Part shown: positions 46,041 through 54,253 of the stretch, in pieces
Layout of the letters: every line of letters begins with the position of its first letter
Numbering within the stretch: the stretch's first letter is position 1
Assembly: GCA_030834905.1 (NCBI GenBank)
Contig: JAUQWZ010000002.1
Coordinates: forward strand, 62,001 to 126,000
Direction: 5' to 3'
Source: Aggregatilineales bacterium
Lineage (GTDB): Bacteria > Chloroflexota > Anaerolineae > Aggregatilineales > Phototrophicaceae
DNA length: 64,000 bases
Notes under the pieces: model-generated
Told to the model about the DNA's origin: nothing
Seen by the model: only the letters and a program-made list of their open reading frames with translations
Databases searched by the model: none
Made by a program: the position numbers and the translations under genes

Positions 46041-46427
46041 CTAATTTACTCGCGGCGAGCGCGTTTTGGGCTGCGGGGATGTGTCCCAACTGCCATGAAG
46101 TGACCGGTTGTAGGGTTCACCAGCCGCCAACCGGTTTTCGATGCTGCTCACATTTGCCTCGATGCTGACCAACAGCATCACGAGCGCGCCCGCCGCGAAC
46201 GTGACCAGACACCCGAACAGCCCGCCGAACAGGAACAGAATGGGTGGCGTCGCGGCGGTGAGATAAGCGCCGATGCTGGCGGTCTGCTCGACAGCGGCTG
46301 CCGCGGCAGTGACCGTCTGAATACTCCCAATCAGGAATACGATGAAGAAGATCATAACCAGGATAACCCCGACCAGCGCGGCTGATTTCAAGACCGCGCT
46401 AAGAAGCCAGAGCGAGTGGTAGCGCAT
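46041..46427 (-). CDS. Small membrane protein, unknown
   Basis: 128 residues with two long hydrophobic segments (AALVGVILVMIFFIVFLIGSI and PPILFLFGGLFGCLVTFAAG plus ALVMLLVSI) and a soluble C-tail. An Ala-rich helix links them. No family recognised. Strong AGGGGG before the ATG. Confidence 0.65.
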   Translation of the reverse strand: MRYHSLWLLSAVLKSAALVGVILVMIFFIVFLIGSIQTVTAAAAAVEQTASIGAYLTAATPPILFLFGGLFGCLVTFAAGALVMLLVSIEANVSSIENRLAAGEPYNRSLHGSWDTSPQPKTRSPRVN

Positions 46428-46594
46428 GTGTTCCCCCTGAAATGATGATGTCCTGCGTCTTCATTGTATGACGGTTGAGCAGTGGTTAGCACAAAAACCG
46501 AGCTAGTCCAGGATTTCAGCACGACTCGACCTTCAGGCGCAACCTGATGGCTGGTCAGCGCGTATAGACACTATAATACGCGAAGGTAAGGCAA

Positions 46595-46957
46595 ATGTCT
46601 GAAAACGAACTGTATGAAATCGCGCGCCAGCGCATTGACCGGCGCAACCGCCGCTGGACGATCTGGAGTTTCGACCTGGCGGGATTGATCCTGTCGCTGG
46701 CGCTGCTCATACTGATGAGCGATACCCCTTATGAAACTGTCGCTGGTGCCCTCTTTATGGCTTGGGGCGGCGTGTTCACGCTGCACACCATCCTGGCTTC
46801 GCTGGCGCAGTCGCGCGACGGCGCAATTGAAGATGAAGTCGCCAAACTGAGGGCGGCGGTCTACGAGAAGCCGAAACGCCTTGAACTCTCTGATGATGGC
46901 GAACTGGTCGAATTCACCGGGGCGGAAGGCGAGGCACAGCAGTGCCGGAATGGGTAA
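46595..46957 (+). CDS. 2TM-domain protein
   Basis: 120 residues. A basic N-terminus (ARQRIDRRNRRWTIW) precedes two TM helices (LAGLILSLALLILM, ALFMAWGGVFTLHTIL), then a charged C-terminal tail. This matches the bacterial 2TM domain found alone or attached to histidine kinases. Function unknown. Confidence 0.7.
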   Translation: MSENELYEIARQRIDRRNRRWTIWSFDLAGLILSLALLILMSDTPYETVAGALFMAWGGVFTLHTILASLAQSRDGAIEDEVAKLRAAVYEKPKRLELSDDGELVEFTGAEGEAQQCRNG

Positions 46958-47070
46958 GTCAAGTGTAACTAACAGGAAAGGGGATTTATCGGCACATAGG
47001 CTGCGCCCCTGTATGACCGCGATTTTCCCCACTTCCGGCGAAAATTGGGGATAGTATCCGTTCAGTTGTA
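46958..47070. repeat. Intergenic stretch with dispersed repeat arm
   Basis: Contains 47000-47030, identical at 30 of 31 bases to 32925-32955. Only one half of the palindrome is kept here. No gene seen. Confidence 0.65.
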
Positions 47071-47079
47071 TGGTATACT
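47071..47079 (+). promoter_or_regulatory. Extended -10 promoter of the cold-shock gene
   Basis: TGGTATACT, about 237 bases before the cold-shock ATG. No clear -35. Confidence 0.55.
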
Positions 47080-47084
47080 ACTTC

Positions 47085-47315
47085 CTGCATGTGGGAATTG
47101 GTAAGGCGTTTTAGCCTTCACCACATAGGTGCTGTGGTTAGGCACCTGATATGCCATAACAAAGACATAACTTTTGCAGCACCTCATTTCCCTCATGAAG
47201 ACCGGTGCTGTGGGTTTCATCGTCGACCGAGAGTACCTCCTAGACTTCCTCGCAATTTTGGAATCTGTGTACTTGAAGGCTATAGCAAACCACAAATTCC
47301 AGGAGGAATTTCAGA
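47085..47315 (+). promoter_or_regulatory. Long structured 5' leader of the cold-shock mRNA
   Basis: About 230 bases without a supported gene. Paired elements include AGGTGC/GCACCT (near 47125-47145), GCAGCACC/GGTGCTG (near 47178-47215), and GGAATnTGTG (47260-47269) with CACAnATTCC (47291-47300). CCTCCT at 47236-47241 is complementary to the SD AGGAGG at 47301-47306. Long leaders that refold with temperature are known for cspA-type genes. Confidence 0.6.
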
Positions 47316-47531
47316 ATGGCAGAACGTACTCAGGGTACAGTTAAGTGGTTTAATGGCGACAAGGGCTATGGGTTTATCACCCAGGAAGATGGTCCCGATC
47401 TGTTCGTTCATTACACCGAAATTCAGAGCAGCGGTTTCCGTTCCCTCAACGAAGGCGACAAAGTTGAGTATGAGGTGACGGACGGTAAGAAGGGCAAGCA
47501 GGCAAGCGCCGTTACCCTCGTCAACCGCTAG
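47316..47531 (+). CDS. Cold-shock protein (CspA family)
   Basis: 71 residues, one cold-shock OB-fold. RNP1 is KGYGFITQ and RNP2 is [23 protein letters not shown] opens the fold. Binds single-stranded nucleic acid and acts as RNA chaperone. Strong AGGAGG nine bases before the ATG. Own promoter, long leader and terminator. Confidence 0.97.
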   Translation: MAERTQGTVKWFNGDKGYGFITQEDGPDLFVHYTEIQSSGFRSLNEGDKVEYEVTDGKKGKQASAVTLVNR

Positions 47532-47549
47532 TCCAAAACTCGAAACGAA

Positions 47550-47579
47550 AGCCCGATCCATACCGGATCGGGCTTTTTG
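47550..47579 (+). terminator. Terminator of the cold-shock gene
   Basis: Ten-base stem AGCCCGATCC/GGATCGGGCT (47550-47559, 47565-47574) followed by TTTTT. Confidence 0.92.
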
Positions 47580-47603
47580 ATTCCGGCAGGCTGCGCGAAA
47601 AAA

Positions 47604-47630
47604 CGGACGACTCACCGAGTCGTCCCTACA
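47604..47630. repeat. GTAGGGAC palindrome
   Basis: GGACGACTC and GAGTCGTCC pair perfectly across ACC; the complementary strand begins GTAGGGACGACTC. Lies between convergent cold-shock and SRPBCC genes. Confidence 0.7.
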
Positions 47631-47669
47631 TAAACACCTCGACAAAAATGGGCGCGCCTTGCTGCTGCC

Positions 47670-48896
47670 CTAAAACGGACGGCGCAGCCGAACGAGTTTG
47701 CGCCGCACCAGTATGCGCAGTCCCTGCCCCGCTTTGACGGGCGGTTGGGATACCGGTTCGGGTGTGGTGTCGGCAGTCTGATCGGGGCGCGGCGCGCGGG
47801 CGGCTTCCTGGGTCTCACTGGGACGCGGCACGCCGAATATTTCCCAGATGCTCTCTCCGCTGTGTTCAGGGCTGGCGGTAGGCAGCAGTATCGGTTCCAC
47901 GACCGGTAACCCGCTGCCTGCGGACTCCGCAGCAGGCTGTTCCTCGTCAGCGGCGGGCGGCGTTTCCACCGGCGTTTCGCTGCCCATTTCGCTTTCCACC
48001 GGCTCAGGTTCAACGGGCGCTGGCTCCGACGTTTCCAGGCTGTCGGCTTCGGGCATGACAGGTGACAGCGTTGCTTCGGGTTCGGCTGCGCTCAAAACGC
48101 CCGGCAGGGTGTCTTCAGCCTCGCGCGGGGGCGCAAACCGGCTCTCGTCAATGAAATATTCCGGTTCGCGCTGGCTTTCGTCTGGCGCTGCTTCGGCTGC
48201 CACGAGTTCAGTGACCGGGGCGCGTGGGCGGGTGTCCTCGACATCAAGCTCCGGCTCATCGAAATCAAAGCTTGCCAGCGATTGGGCGTCTCCTTCGGCA
48301 ACCGGCGGCTCGTCAAAGATGGCGGCGGGATGCTCAGGGCGAAACTGCCCGTCATCCTCGTCCTGAAGCTTAGGTGCCTGCGACGGATGGCGCGGGCGGT
48401 ACTGGGAACGGGCTTCGACGTCTGGCGCGTCGCGCATGAGCGACTTCGGGTCGGCTTTGGTGTCTGACGAAAGCTGCTTGATGGCGCGATACAACGATTT
48501 CAGGCTGGCAGCCATGGTGCTTTCGATCTGCCGCTTATGGTTGCGCATTCCGGCGAACATGCCGCCGATCTCGTAAGTGAACGTCCACTGGACGATGGTG
48601 CCTTCGGCGATTTCCTGAAGGCGAATGCGACCGCGATTCTCTTTATAGCCCGGACCATCCACGTAGATATATTCGTAGCCCAGACCGTTATACCACGCCG
48701 TGATCTCGACGACGTACTCGCGGCGCTTATCCGTCGTGTAGCGCCAGCGCGTGCCGGGACCTTCGCGCCGTGAGGTGAGGTAGGAAATATCCTTACACTC
48801 CTGCTGCCAGGCAGGGTTATTGTTGAGGTCGCTGATATATGCCCACACGATGGTTTGTGGAGCAGGGATGAGGATTCGATGATCGATAGTTGTCAT
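47670..48896 (-). CDS. SRPBCC-fold protein with long acidic Pro/Glu-rich tail
   Basis: 408 residues. Residues 1-145 form a START/SRPBCC ligand-binding fold of the polyketide cyclase/CoxG-like sort (MTTIDHRILIPAPQTIVWAY, then GTIVQWTFTYEIGGMF). Residues 165-385 are low-complexity, rich in Glu, Pro, Ala and Asp and probably disordered; the last residues are strongly basic (RILVRRKLVRLRRPF). The tail may bind a partner or nucleic acid. No TM helix. Function unknown. Confidence 0.75.
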   Translation of the reverse strand: MTTIDHRILIPAPQTIVWAYISDLNNNPAWQQECKDISYLTSRREGPGTRWRYTTDKRREYVVEITAWYNGLGYEYIYVDGPGYKENRGRIRLQEIAEGTIVQWTFTYEIGGMFAGMRNHKRQIESTMAASLKSLYRAIKQLSSDTKADPKSLMRDAPDVEARSQYRPRHPSQAPKLQDEDDGQFRPEHPAAIFDEPPVAEGDAQSLASFDFDEPELDVEDTRPRAPVTELVAAEAAPDESQREPEYFIDESRFAPPREAEDTLPGVLSAAEPEATLSPVMPEADSLETSEPAPVEPEPVESEMGSETPVETPPAADEEQPAAESAGSGLPVVEPILLPTASPEHSGESIWEIFGVPRPSETQEAARAPRPDQTADTTPEPVSQPPVKAGQGLRILVRRKLVRLRRPF

Positions 48897-48946
48897 AAGA
48901 CCTGATTATAACCAAATCAATTTGGTGTTCAAATTCTCAACTTGTG

Positions 48947-48955
48947 TGTTACAAT
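48947..48955 (+). promoter_or_regulatory. Extended -10 promoter of the three-gene membrane module
   Basis: TGTTACAAT, about 30 bases before the likely start of the first gene and between it and the divergent SRPBCC gene. Confidence 0.45.
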
Positions 48956-48986
48956 CATTATTGCTCAACATGGCTGCTTCAGGGAG

Positions 48987-49274
48987 ATGCAAGCGTTGCC
49001 CGGTCCTACACTTATCTTTGGCTTCATTGTAGCAACTTTGCTGGGTGCTGTGTTCCATCTCATTTTCGGCGGCGATGCCCGGCGTCTGGCGCTCTTTCTG
49101 CTGGGCGGCTGGGTAGGCTTTGGACTTGGACACGTTGCGGGCGTCCTGTTCAATATCAATGTACTGAATATTGGGACTTTGCGCATTGTTTCCGCCGCAT
49201 TCGGTGCCATACTCCTGCTGACGACTATCCTGTTACTCACGGCGAAACGACCGCGTAAACGGTATACACGCTAA
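48987..49274 (+). CDS. Small membrane protein, three TM segments
   Basis: 95 residues with hydrophobic segments LIFGFIVATLLGAVFHLIFG, ALFLLGGWVGFGLGHVAGVLF and AAFGAILLLTTILLL, then a basic tail. No family recognised. The AGGGAG at 48981 directly abuts the ATG at 48987, whereas a TTG at 48996 would have ideal spacing; the true start may be the latter. Confidence 0.65.
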   Translation: MQALPGPTLIFGFIVATLLGAVFHLIFGGDARRLALFLLGGWVGFGLGHVAGVLFNINVLNIGTLRIVSAAFGAILLLTTILLLTAKRPRKRYTR

Positions 49275-49284
49275 AAGGAAGCGC

Positions 49285-49785
49285 ATGGCTACAACGGTTA
49301 CTACTCCTTCTACACCACCTGCGCCAGAAGAAAAGTCATCCGGTTTTGACCCCCGGCGGATTGTGCTGATCGGGGCAGGGGGGTTGATCGGTGCTGTCCT
49401 GCTGGTGTTTGTCCTCGGCATCATCCTCGCGGCGACCAACAACGAAACGGTTGCCACCGTCGTGCGGGTGGTGCGCGATGTCGTCATCATCCTGCTGGCG
49501 CTGGAAGGCATTCTCATCGTGCTGGCGCTGGCGATTCTCATCCTTCAGGTTGCCCGGCTGATCAACCTGCTTCAGACTGAAGTCAAGCCGGTGCTCGATA
49601 ACGCTCAGGAAACGGTTAAGACCGCGCAGGGGACGATTGAATTCGTCAGCAGCAATGTTGCCGAGCCAATCATCAAGGCGCAGGGCTTTGTCGCTGGCGC
49701 GGCGGTGCTGGTGACCAATCTATTTGGCATCCGTCGGGCAATCCGGCGCAGCTCAGGGAGTTCCGATCTTGAACGAGCATCGTGA
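49285..49785 (+). CDS. Membrane protein with C-terminal amphipathic helices
   Basis: 166 residues. Two TM helices (RIVLIGAGGLIGAVLLVFVL, VIILLALEGILIVLALAI) and a tail of NLLQTEVKPVLDNAQETVKT repeats resembling DUF948/apolipoprotein-like helices. Starts ten bases after the previous gene, with AAGGAAG upstream; overlaps the next start. Confidence 0.65.
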   Translation: MATTVTTPSTPPAPEEKSSGFDPRRIVLIGAGGLIGAVLLVFVLGIILAATNNETVATVVRVVRDVVIILLALEGILIVLALAILILQVARLINLLQTEVKPVLDNAQETVKTAQGTIEFVSSNVAEPIIKAQGFVAGAAVLVTNLFGIRRAIRRSSGSSDLERAS

Positions 49786-50053
49786 GTCTACGCTTGACGG
49801 CGGTATGTTGGTCTTTGGTCTGCTGCTGGGTCTGGTCGTTGGCGGGCTGGTCGCGCTGTTCAAAGTGCCCGTCAGCGGGCGAGCCTTTCGCCAGCAGGTG
49901 ACCGAATCGGTGACCGCAACCGGGCAGAATATCCGCAGCACTGTCGAGTCGGTTGTACCGACCGATCCGGTTGCCGAAAGTCTGGCGGCGGGAAAAGCGG
50001 CGGCGCGCAGGCGGGCTGAATTTGGGCTGCAATCTACCAACCCCAACCCCTGA
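49769..50053 (+). CDS. Small YtxH-like membrane protein
   Basis: About 94 residues: one TM helix (MLVFGLLLGLVVGGLVALF) then a basic helical tail (SGRAFRQQVTESVTATGQNI). Resembles YtxH/gas-vesicle-stress small proteins. I infer a TTG start at 49769 because AGGGAG lies eight bases upstream; it overlaps the end of the preceding gene. Confidence 0.6.
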   Translation: MNEHRESTLDGGMLVFGLLLGLVVGGLVALFKVPVSGRAFRQQVTESVTATGQNIRSTVESVVPTDPVAESLAAGKAAARRRAEFGLQSTNPNP

Positions 50054-50070
50054 CCATGAATTGAATGACG

Positions 50071-50098
50071 AAGGACGCTCGTTGGAGCGTCCTTTTTT
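50071..50098 (+). terminator. Terminator of the membrane module
   Basis: Ten-base stem AAGGACGCTC/GAGCGTCCTT (50071-50080, 50085-50094) with a T-run. Confidence 0.9.
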
Positions 50099-50119
50099 GT
50101 TGGCGCGGTGCATACGCCG

Positions 50120-51829
50120 TCAGGCTTCCAGCGTGCGGAAAGCGTGAGCGATTGAATCCACCACATGCCCGGCGACAACACTGCGGCTGCTGCCAACCGC
50201 CCATGCCGCCTGAACGCCTGCAAGCTGGTGAACATAACCGCCGACCAGCGCCGCATCAAACGGCTTCAACCCCTGTGCCAGCAGACCGGCAATGATCCCC
50301 GCCAGCACGTCGCCGGTGCCCGCCGTCGCCAGCGCTGATTCCTTGAACGGCAGCACGACTACCCGCCCATCGGGATCGGCGATCAGCGTGTGCGCGCCCT
50401 TGAGCACCAGAACGACTTTCCACTCGGCGGCTTTCTGCGCGGCGATACCCCAGCGGTCTGCCTGAACCTGCCCGGTTTCAAGCTTTGCCAGACGCGCCAT
50501 CTCACCCGGATGCGGGGTGATGATCGTGCCTTCGGGCAGCAGCGTCCACCATTCATCCATTTCGCTCAACAGGTTTAGCCCGTCGGCGTCGATCACCAGC
50601 GGCGGCAGCCTGATTGATTCCGCCTGCGAGTCGGCGCTGTCGTCCGGCTTTGGCGCGGCGAACCCGATAGATCGGCGCGGGAGCGACTGATTATTGTGCC
50701 GGGTCAGCAGCGTTTGCAGCAGTTCGCCGGTTGTTTTTTCGCGCCCCATGCCGGGACCAATCAGCAGGGCATCATACGACTGAAGCTCGTCCTTGAGGAC
50801 GTTTGCGGCTGACGAGGCGATGACACCCATATCGTGCGGCAGCAGCAGCCAGGTTGCTTCGAGGATGCGCGCCGCCAGCGCGGCAATGACCGGCGCAGGA
50901 GCGCCAACGGTCACCAGCCCCGCGCCCGACCGGTAGGCGGACATAGCGCACAGGGCTGCCGCGCCGGTGTAATTGATCGAGCCGCCGACGATCAGCGCCT
51001 TGCCGAAAGTGCCTTTGTTGGCGTCTGTCGGGCGCGCGGGCAGCAGTTCGCGCGCAGTGGCTGCGTCAGCGATCTGGCGCGGTTCGTCGCGCAGACCGGC
51101 GGTGTTGGGCGAGATACCGATCCCCGAAATCGTCAGCCTGCCGACTGCCTGCGCGCCGGGAAAGATAAAGTGCCCGCGTTTGGCGGCGATAAAGGTAACT
51201 GTTTCGTCGGCGTGAAGTCCGTTCTTGTCCAGTTCGCCGCTGTCGCAGTCCAACCCACTGGGACAGTCCACCGCCAGAATATAGGGGCGATTGCCGCGAT
51301 TCGGGCTGGGTTCAGCCGGGGTGACCAGCGGCGCTTCGTCCGAAGTGCTCGCTTCGAGCAGCGCCTTCTGGACGTTTCGCAGCAGTTTGGCGGCGTCATC
51401 GCGCAGCGGCAGGCTGACACCAATGCCAAACAGCGCATCGATGACGACGGTGGCGCTGGCGATCATGTTGGTGAGGACGCGGTAGCGCTGGTCATCTCCG
51501 GCGACCGCCGTGAACAGGCTGGCGGCGCGTATCGCGGCGAAGTGCGGATCGTCCTCGTCACGCGGTTTGAGAAGATAAAAGCGTACCTGAGCGCTCGTAT
51601 CCTGGGCGAGGATTCGTCCCGCGACCAGCCCATCGCCACCGTTCTTGCCCGGTCCCACCAGAACGGTCACGCTGGTATTGTCGGGCTTGGGCGCATCTGC
51701 GAGAATCTGCTTCACGCGCTCTGCCAGCGCCCGTCCGGCATTCTCCATCATCTGGTCATAGCTGGTTCCGGCAGCATCGGCTGCTGCTTCGATTTCACGC
51801 ATCTGTTCAATGGAGACAACTTTGTACAC
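50120..51829 (-). CDS. nnr: Bifunctional NAD(P)H-hydrate epimerase / ADP-dependent NAD(P)H-hydrate dehydratase
   Basis: 569 residues, a metabolite-repair enzyme. The N-terminal YjeF_N epimerase (about 1-225) has YDQMMENAGRALAERV and VLVGPGKNGGDGLVAGRIL. The C-terminal ribokinase-like dehydratase (about 250-565) has GKALIVGGSINYTGAAALCA, ITPHPGEMARL and the anion hole GTGDVLAGIIAGLLAQG. Restores NAD(P)H from its hydrated forms using ADP. An Asp/Ser-rich insertion lies near residue 385. Fusion of the two halves is the common bacterial form. Confidence 0.95.
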   Translation of the reverse strand: MYKVVSIEQMREIEAAADAAGTSYDQMMENAGRALAERVKQILADAPKPDNTSVTVLVGPGKNGGDGLVAGRILAQDTSAQVRFYLLKPRDEDDPHFAAIRAASLFTAVAGDDQRYRVLTNMIASATVVIDALFGIGVSLPLRDDAAKLLRNVQKALLEASTSDEAPLVTPAEPSPNRGNRPYILAVDCPSGLDCDSGELDKNGLHADETVTFIAAKRGHFIFPGAQAVGRLTISGIGISPNTAGLRDEPRQIADAATARELLPARPTDANKGTFGKALIVGGSINYTGAAALCAMSAYRSGAGLVTVGAPAPVIAALAARILEATWLLLPHDMGVIASSAANVLKDELQSYDALLIGPGMGREKTTGELLQTLLTRHNNQSLPRRSIGFAAPKPDDSADSQAESIRLPPLVIDADGLNLLSEMDEWWTLLPEGTIITPHPGEMARLAKLETGQVQADRWGIAAQKAAEWKVVLVLKGAHTLIADPDGRVVVLPFKESALATAGTGDVLAGIIAGLLAQGLKPFDAALVGGYVHQLAGVQAAWAVGSSRSVVAGHVVDSIAHAFRTLEA

Positions 51830-51903
51830 GGGTCACGCTCCTGAAGATGGGTGATCACAATTCGTATGAAGGACTGAGAGATTATAGCAAGGCGGCGGAA
51901 AAC

Positions 51904-51933
51904 AAAAATCCAGCAGTTGCAGGCTGCTGGATT
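51904..51933 (-). terminator. Terminator of the polyprenyl synthase gene
   Basis: Ten-base stem AATCCAGCAG/CTGCTGGATT (51907-51916, 51924-51933). Read leftward it runs into TTTTTGTTTT. Confidence 0.85.
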
Positions 51934-51978
51934 CTATCTGATATATGGACTAGGGCAGGGAACGTGCAGGCGCAGCCG

Positions 51979-52938
51979 CTAGAAGCTGCGATCTGCCACC
52001 GACCTGCCAAGCTGAATGAGCGCCGTCTTGCTCTCCGAGTCCGGGATCGCGCCGAGTCCCTCAATCGCGGCTTCGACGAAATGGTGAGCATGTTCATGCG
52101 CTTTTTGGATGGCATCGCCCTGCATGACCTTCGCCTTGATCGACGCCACCGGATCGGGCGCGTCGCCATTGTTGGTGTAGGCAACGGCGAAGCCGCGTCC
52201 CTGCTGAATGTCGATGCCAGCGGTCTTGCCAAGCTCGTCTTCGCTGCCCACGATGTCGAGCACGTCGTCCACGATCTGGAACGCCATGCCAATGTTAAAG
52301 CCGAACTGCGCCAGCGCCTCGCTCTGGGCTTCGTCCCCGCCGCCCATGATAGCCCCCAGACGCGCGGCGGCGCTGAAGAGGGCTGCCGTCTTACGGGCGA
52401 TGATGTCGTAATAAACCTGCCGGGAAAAATTATTCTCTTTGACCGCGCTTGCCTGAAGCGTTTCGCCTTCCACCAGCGCGGTGGTCGCGTCGGAGAAGAT
52501 GGTATTCAGATTCCGGTGTGGCGCCATCAGTTCGTATACTTTGGCAAACATATAGTCACCGGTGAGCAGGGCGAAGGTTCGCCCCCAGATTGAATTCACC
52601 GATGGGCGACCCCGGCGCACAACGCCGTGATCGTTGATGTCGTCGTGAACCACGCTGGCGGTATGCACCAGCTCGACCGCGGCAGCAACCGAAACGACAT
52701 CCCGATAATCTGTGCCGCCGACGGCTGCGAAACTGAGCAGCACGATTCGCGGACGGATGCGCTTGCCGCCCGCCCCGAGTATGTGACGGCTGGCATCGCG
52801 CAGTACTGCCACGTCACTGGCGACAACGGAATACATGGTGTCTTCAACAGTCTGCAAGGCTGCCTGTACTGCCTGAGGGAGCATACCGGCGTCGGCTAGG
52901 GGAGGGGAAATGGTTCCTAGCGTTGGCTCAATCGTCAT
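51979..52938 (-). CDS. Polyprenyl diphosphate synthase
   Basis: 319 residues, class I trans-isoprenyl synthase. First Asp-rich motif VVHDDINDHGVVRRGRPS; second FQIVDDVLDIVGSEDELGK, with GKTAGID after it. Elongates allylic diphosphates with IPP for quinone or carotenoid/lipid side chains. The residue pair before the first DDxxD (TASVV) suggests a product longer than C15, such as geranylgeranyl or heptaprenyl to octaprenyl; chain length cannot be fixed. Separate promoter and terminator. Confidence 0.93.
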   Translation of the reverse strand: MTIEPTLGTISPPLADAGMLPQAVQAALQTVEDTMYSVVASDVAVLRDASRHILGAGGKRIRPRIVLLSFAAVGGTDYRDVVSVAAAVELVHTASVVHDDINDHGVVRRGRPSVNSIWGRTFALLTGDYMFAKVYELMAPHRNLNTIFSDATTALVEGETLQASAVKENNFSRQVYYDIIARKTAALFSAAARLGAIMGGGDEAQSEALAQFGFNIGMAFQIVDDVLDIVGSEDELGKTAGIDIQQGRGFAVAYTNNGDAPDPVASIKAKVMQGDAIQKAHEHAHHFVEAAIEGLGAIPDSESKTALIQLGRSVADRSF

Positions 52939-53017
52939 GATAGCAGGTTCCTATCCATTTATTCAAATCGCTCTCGACAGATTGTGTAATTCAGAACAAA
53001 TTGAATATTATAAATAC

Positions 53018-53046
53018 ATTCTACTGAAATGAATGTCCAAAGTCAA
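53018..53046 (-). promoter_or_regulatory. Promoter of the polyprenyl synthase gene
   Basis: Minus-strand TTGACT (53041-53046), 17 bases, TAGAAT (53018-53023). A TATAAT 15 bases further on is an alternative -10. The leader is about 75 bases. Confidence 0.7.
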
Positions 53047-53111
53047 CTGCGATGCCCCTGAAAAAGCTTAAGAATAACCCATTTCTCATGTCGCTTTTTG
53101 GCAGGCTGCCA

Positions 53112-54248
53112 CTAGAGACTTTGCAGGCTCTGACTGGTGGCAATCGGCAGTTGAAAACTGAAGGTGCTGCCGTATCCTACTTCGCTCACCACCTCAATCT
53201 GGGTGAGATGCCGGTCGAGGATCAGGCGCACGATTGCCAAGCCGACGCCAGTGCCACCAAAGCGGCGGGTAGACGCGCTGTCTATCTGATAGAACGACTC
53301 AAATATCTGATCGGATTTATCCTTCGGGATGCCGATGCCGTAATCGCGCACCGACACGATGACCGACTGCCCCTCGCGCCGGACGATTAATTCGACCCTA
53401 TCCTCGCTGAATTTGAGCGCATTATCCAGCAGTTGGCTGAGAACGATCCCCAGTCCCTGCTTGTCGCCCATCACCGGGGGCAGGCGGTTTTCGACCTTCA
53501 GCGCCACCCGTTCAACCTTGGGCTTCTGATCCCAGCTTCGGCGCAGTCCGCGCATGGCGTGGTCAATGGAATCCTGAACTGTGATCGGAGATAGTTCAAT
53601 ATCCAGACCATCGGCAAGCTGGGTGATATTTCTGATGATGGCTTCCAGACGGGCGACGGCTCCGGTGGCGTAGCCTGGAAGCGTGCTTGACCCACTGTCT
53701 TCAGCCATGAGCGACACCGCCGATTTTACCTGAAGCAGCGGCGTTTTCAATTCATGCGATACGTTGCGGACAATGGCGTTCTTCAGCAGGTTCAGTTCTT
53801 CCGCCAGCCGCTGGTGTTCCTCAAAATGCTGGCTGATGGTCGAAAGGCTGACCTGCTGTGTTTCCTGTTCCCGCAGCAGGTTGAGCTGCGCCGCGCGCTG
53901 GCTGAGAGCCATCGTGACGGACTGCTGAATCGCGTACTGAAACGGCGGCAGCAGCAGATCCGCCGGAGCGCTGGCGACGTCATCATGCAGGATGAATACC
54001 AACAGCGGGCGGTAGGGCAGCGCCAGCGCCTCGATGATGGCACGAAAGGTCTTGCCTACGGCGCGTTCATAGGGCGCGATAATGGCGTCTGCCTGCAATT
54101 TTTGCAGAACGCTGCGGATACTGCCGCGAAGCCGTTTCGGAGTAAGCTGCTCATACCTCAACTGGCTGCAAAGGTCGGTGAACCATGCTGGTGAGTCCGA
54201 GCCTGACCAGTAGAGAACGCGAAACGGAGTGTCTACGGCGCTAACCAT
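53112..54248 (-). CDS. Soluble sensor histidine kinase
   Basis: About 378 residues. The N-terminal 105 residues look receiver-like or Rossmann-like (PFRVLYWSGSDSPAWFTDL, ADAIIAPYERAVG, RPLLVFILHDD) without a full phospho-Asp pocket. Then a coiled linker, the H box NVSHELKTPLLQVKSAVSLM with intact His, and a HATPase with SQLLDNALKFSEDRVEL, VRDYGIGIPKD and GGTGVGLAIVRLIL. No TM helix. No response regulator is adjacent. Start ATG 54248 (a TTG at 54251 is possible) with GAAGG upstream; begins five bases after the Cys-rich gene, so the two are cotranscribed. Confidence 0.9.
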   Translation of the reverse strand: MVSAVDTPFRVLYWSGSDSPAWFTDLCSQLRYEQLTPKRLRGSIRSVLQKLQADAIIAPYERAVGKTFRAIIEALALPYRPLLVFILHDDVASAPADLLLPPFQYAIQQSVTMALSQRAAQLNLLREQETQQVSLSTISQHFEEHQRLAEELNLLKNAIVRNVSHELKTPLLQVKSAVSLMAEDSGSSTLPGYATGAVARLEAIIRNITQLADGLDIELSPITVQDSIDHAMRGLRRSWDQKPKVERVALKVENRLPPVMGDKQGLGIVLSQLLDNALKFSEDRVELIVRREGQSVIVSVRDYGIGIPKDKSDQIFESFYQIDSASTRRFGGTGVGLAIVRLILDRHLTQIEVVSEVGYGSTFSFQLPIATSQSLQSL

Positions 54249-54253
54249 CAATG

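Noticed and set aside
47089..47478. A 129-codon frame overlapping the cold-shock leader and gene
   Set aside because: Out of frame with the cold-shock gene, contains the strong SD of that gene, and has no RBS of its own.
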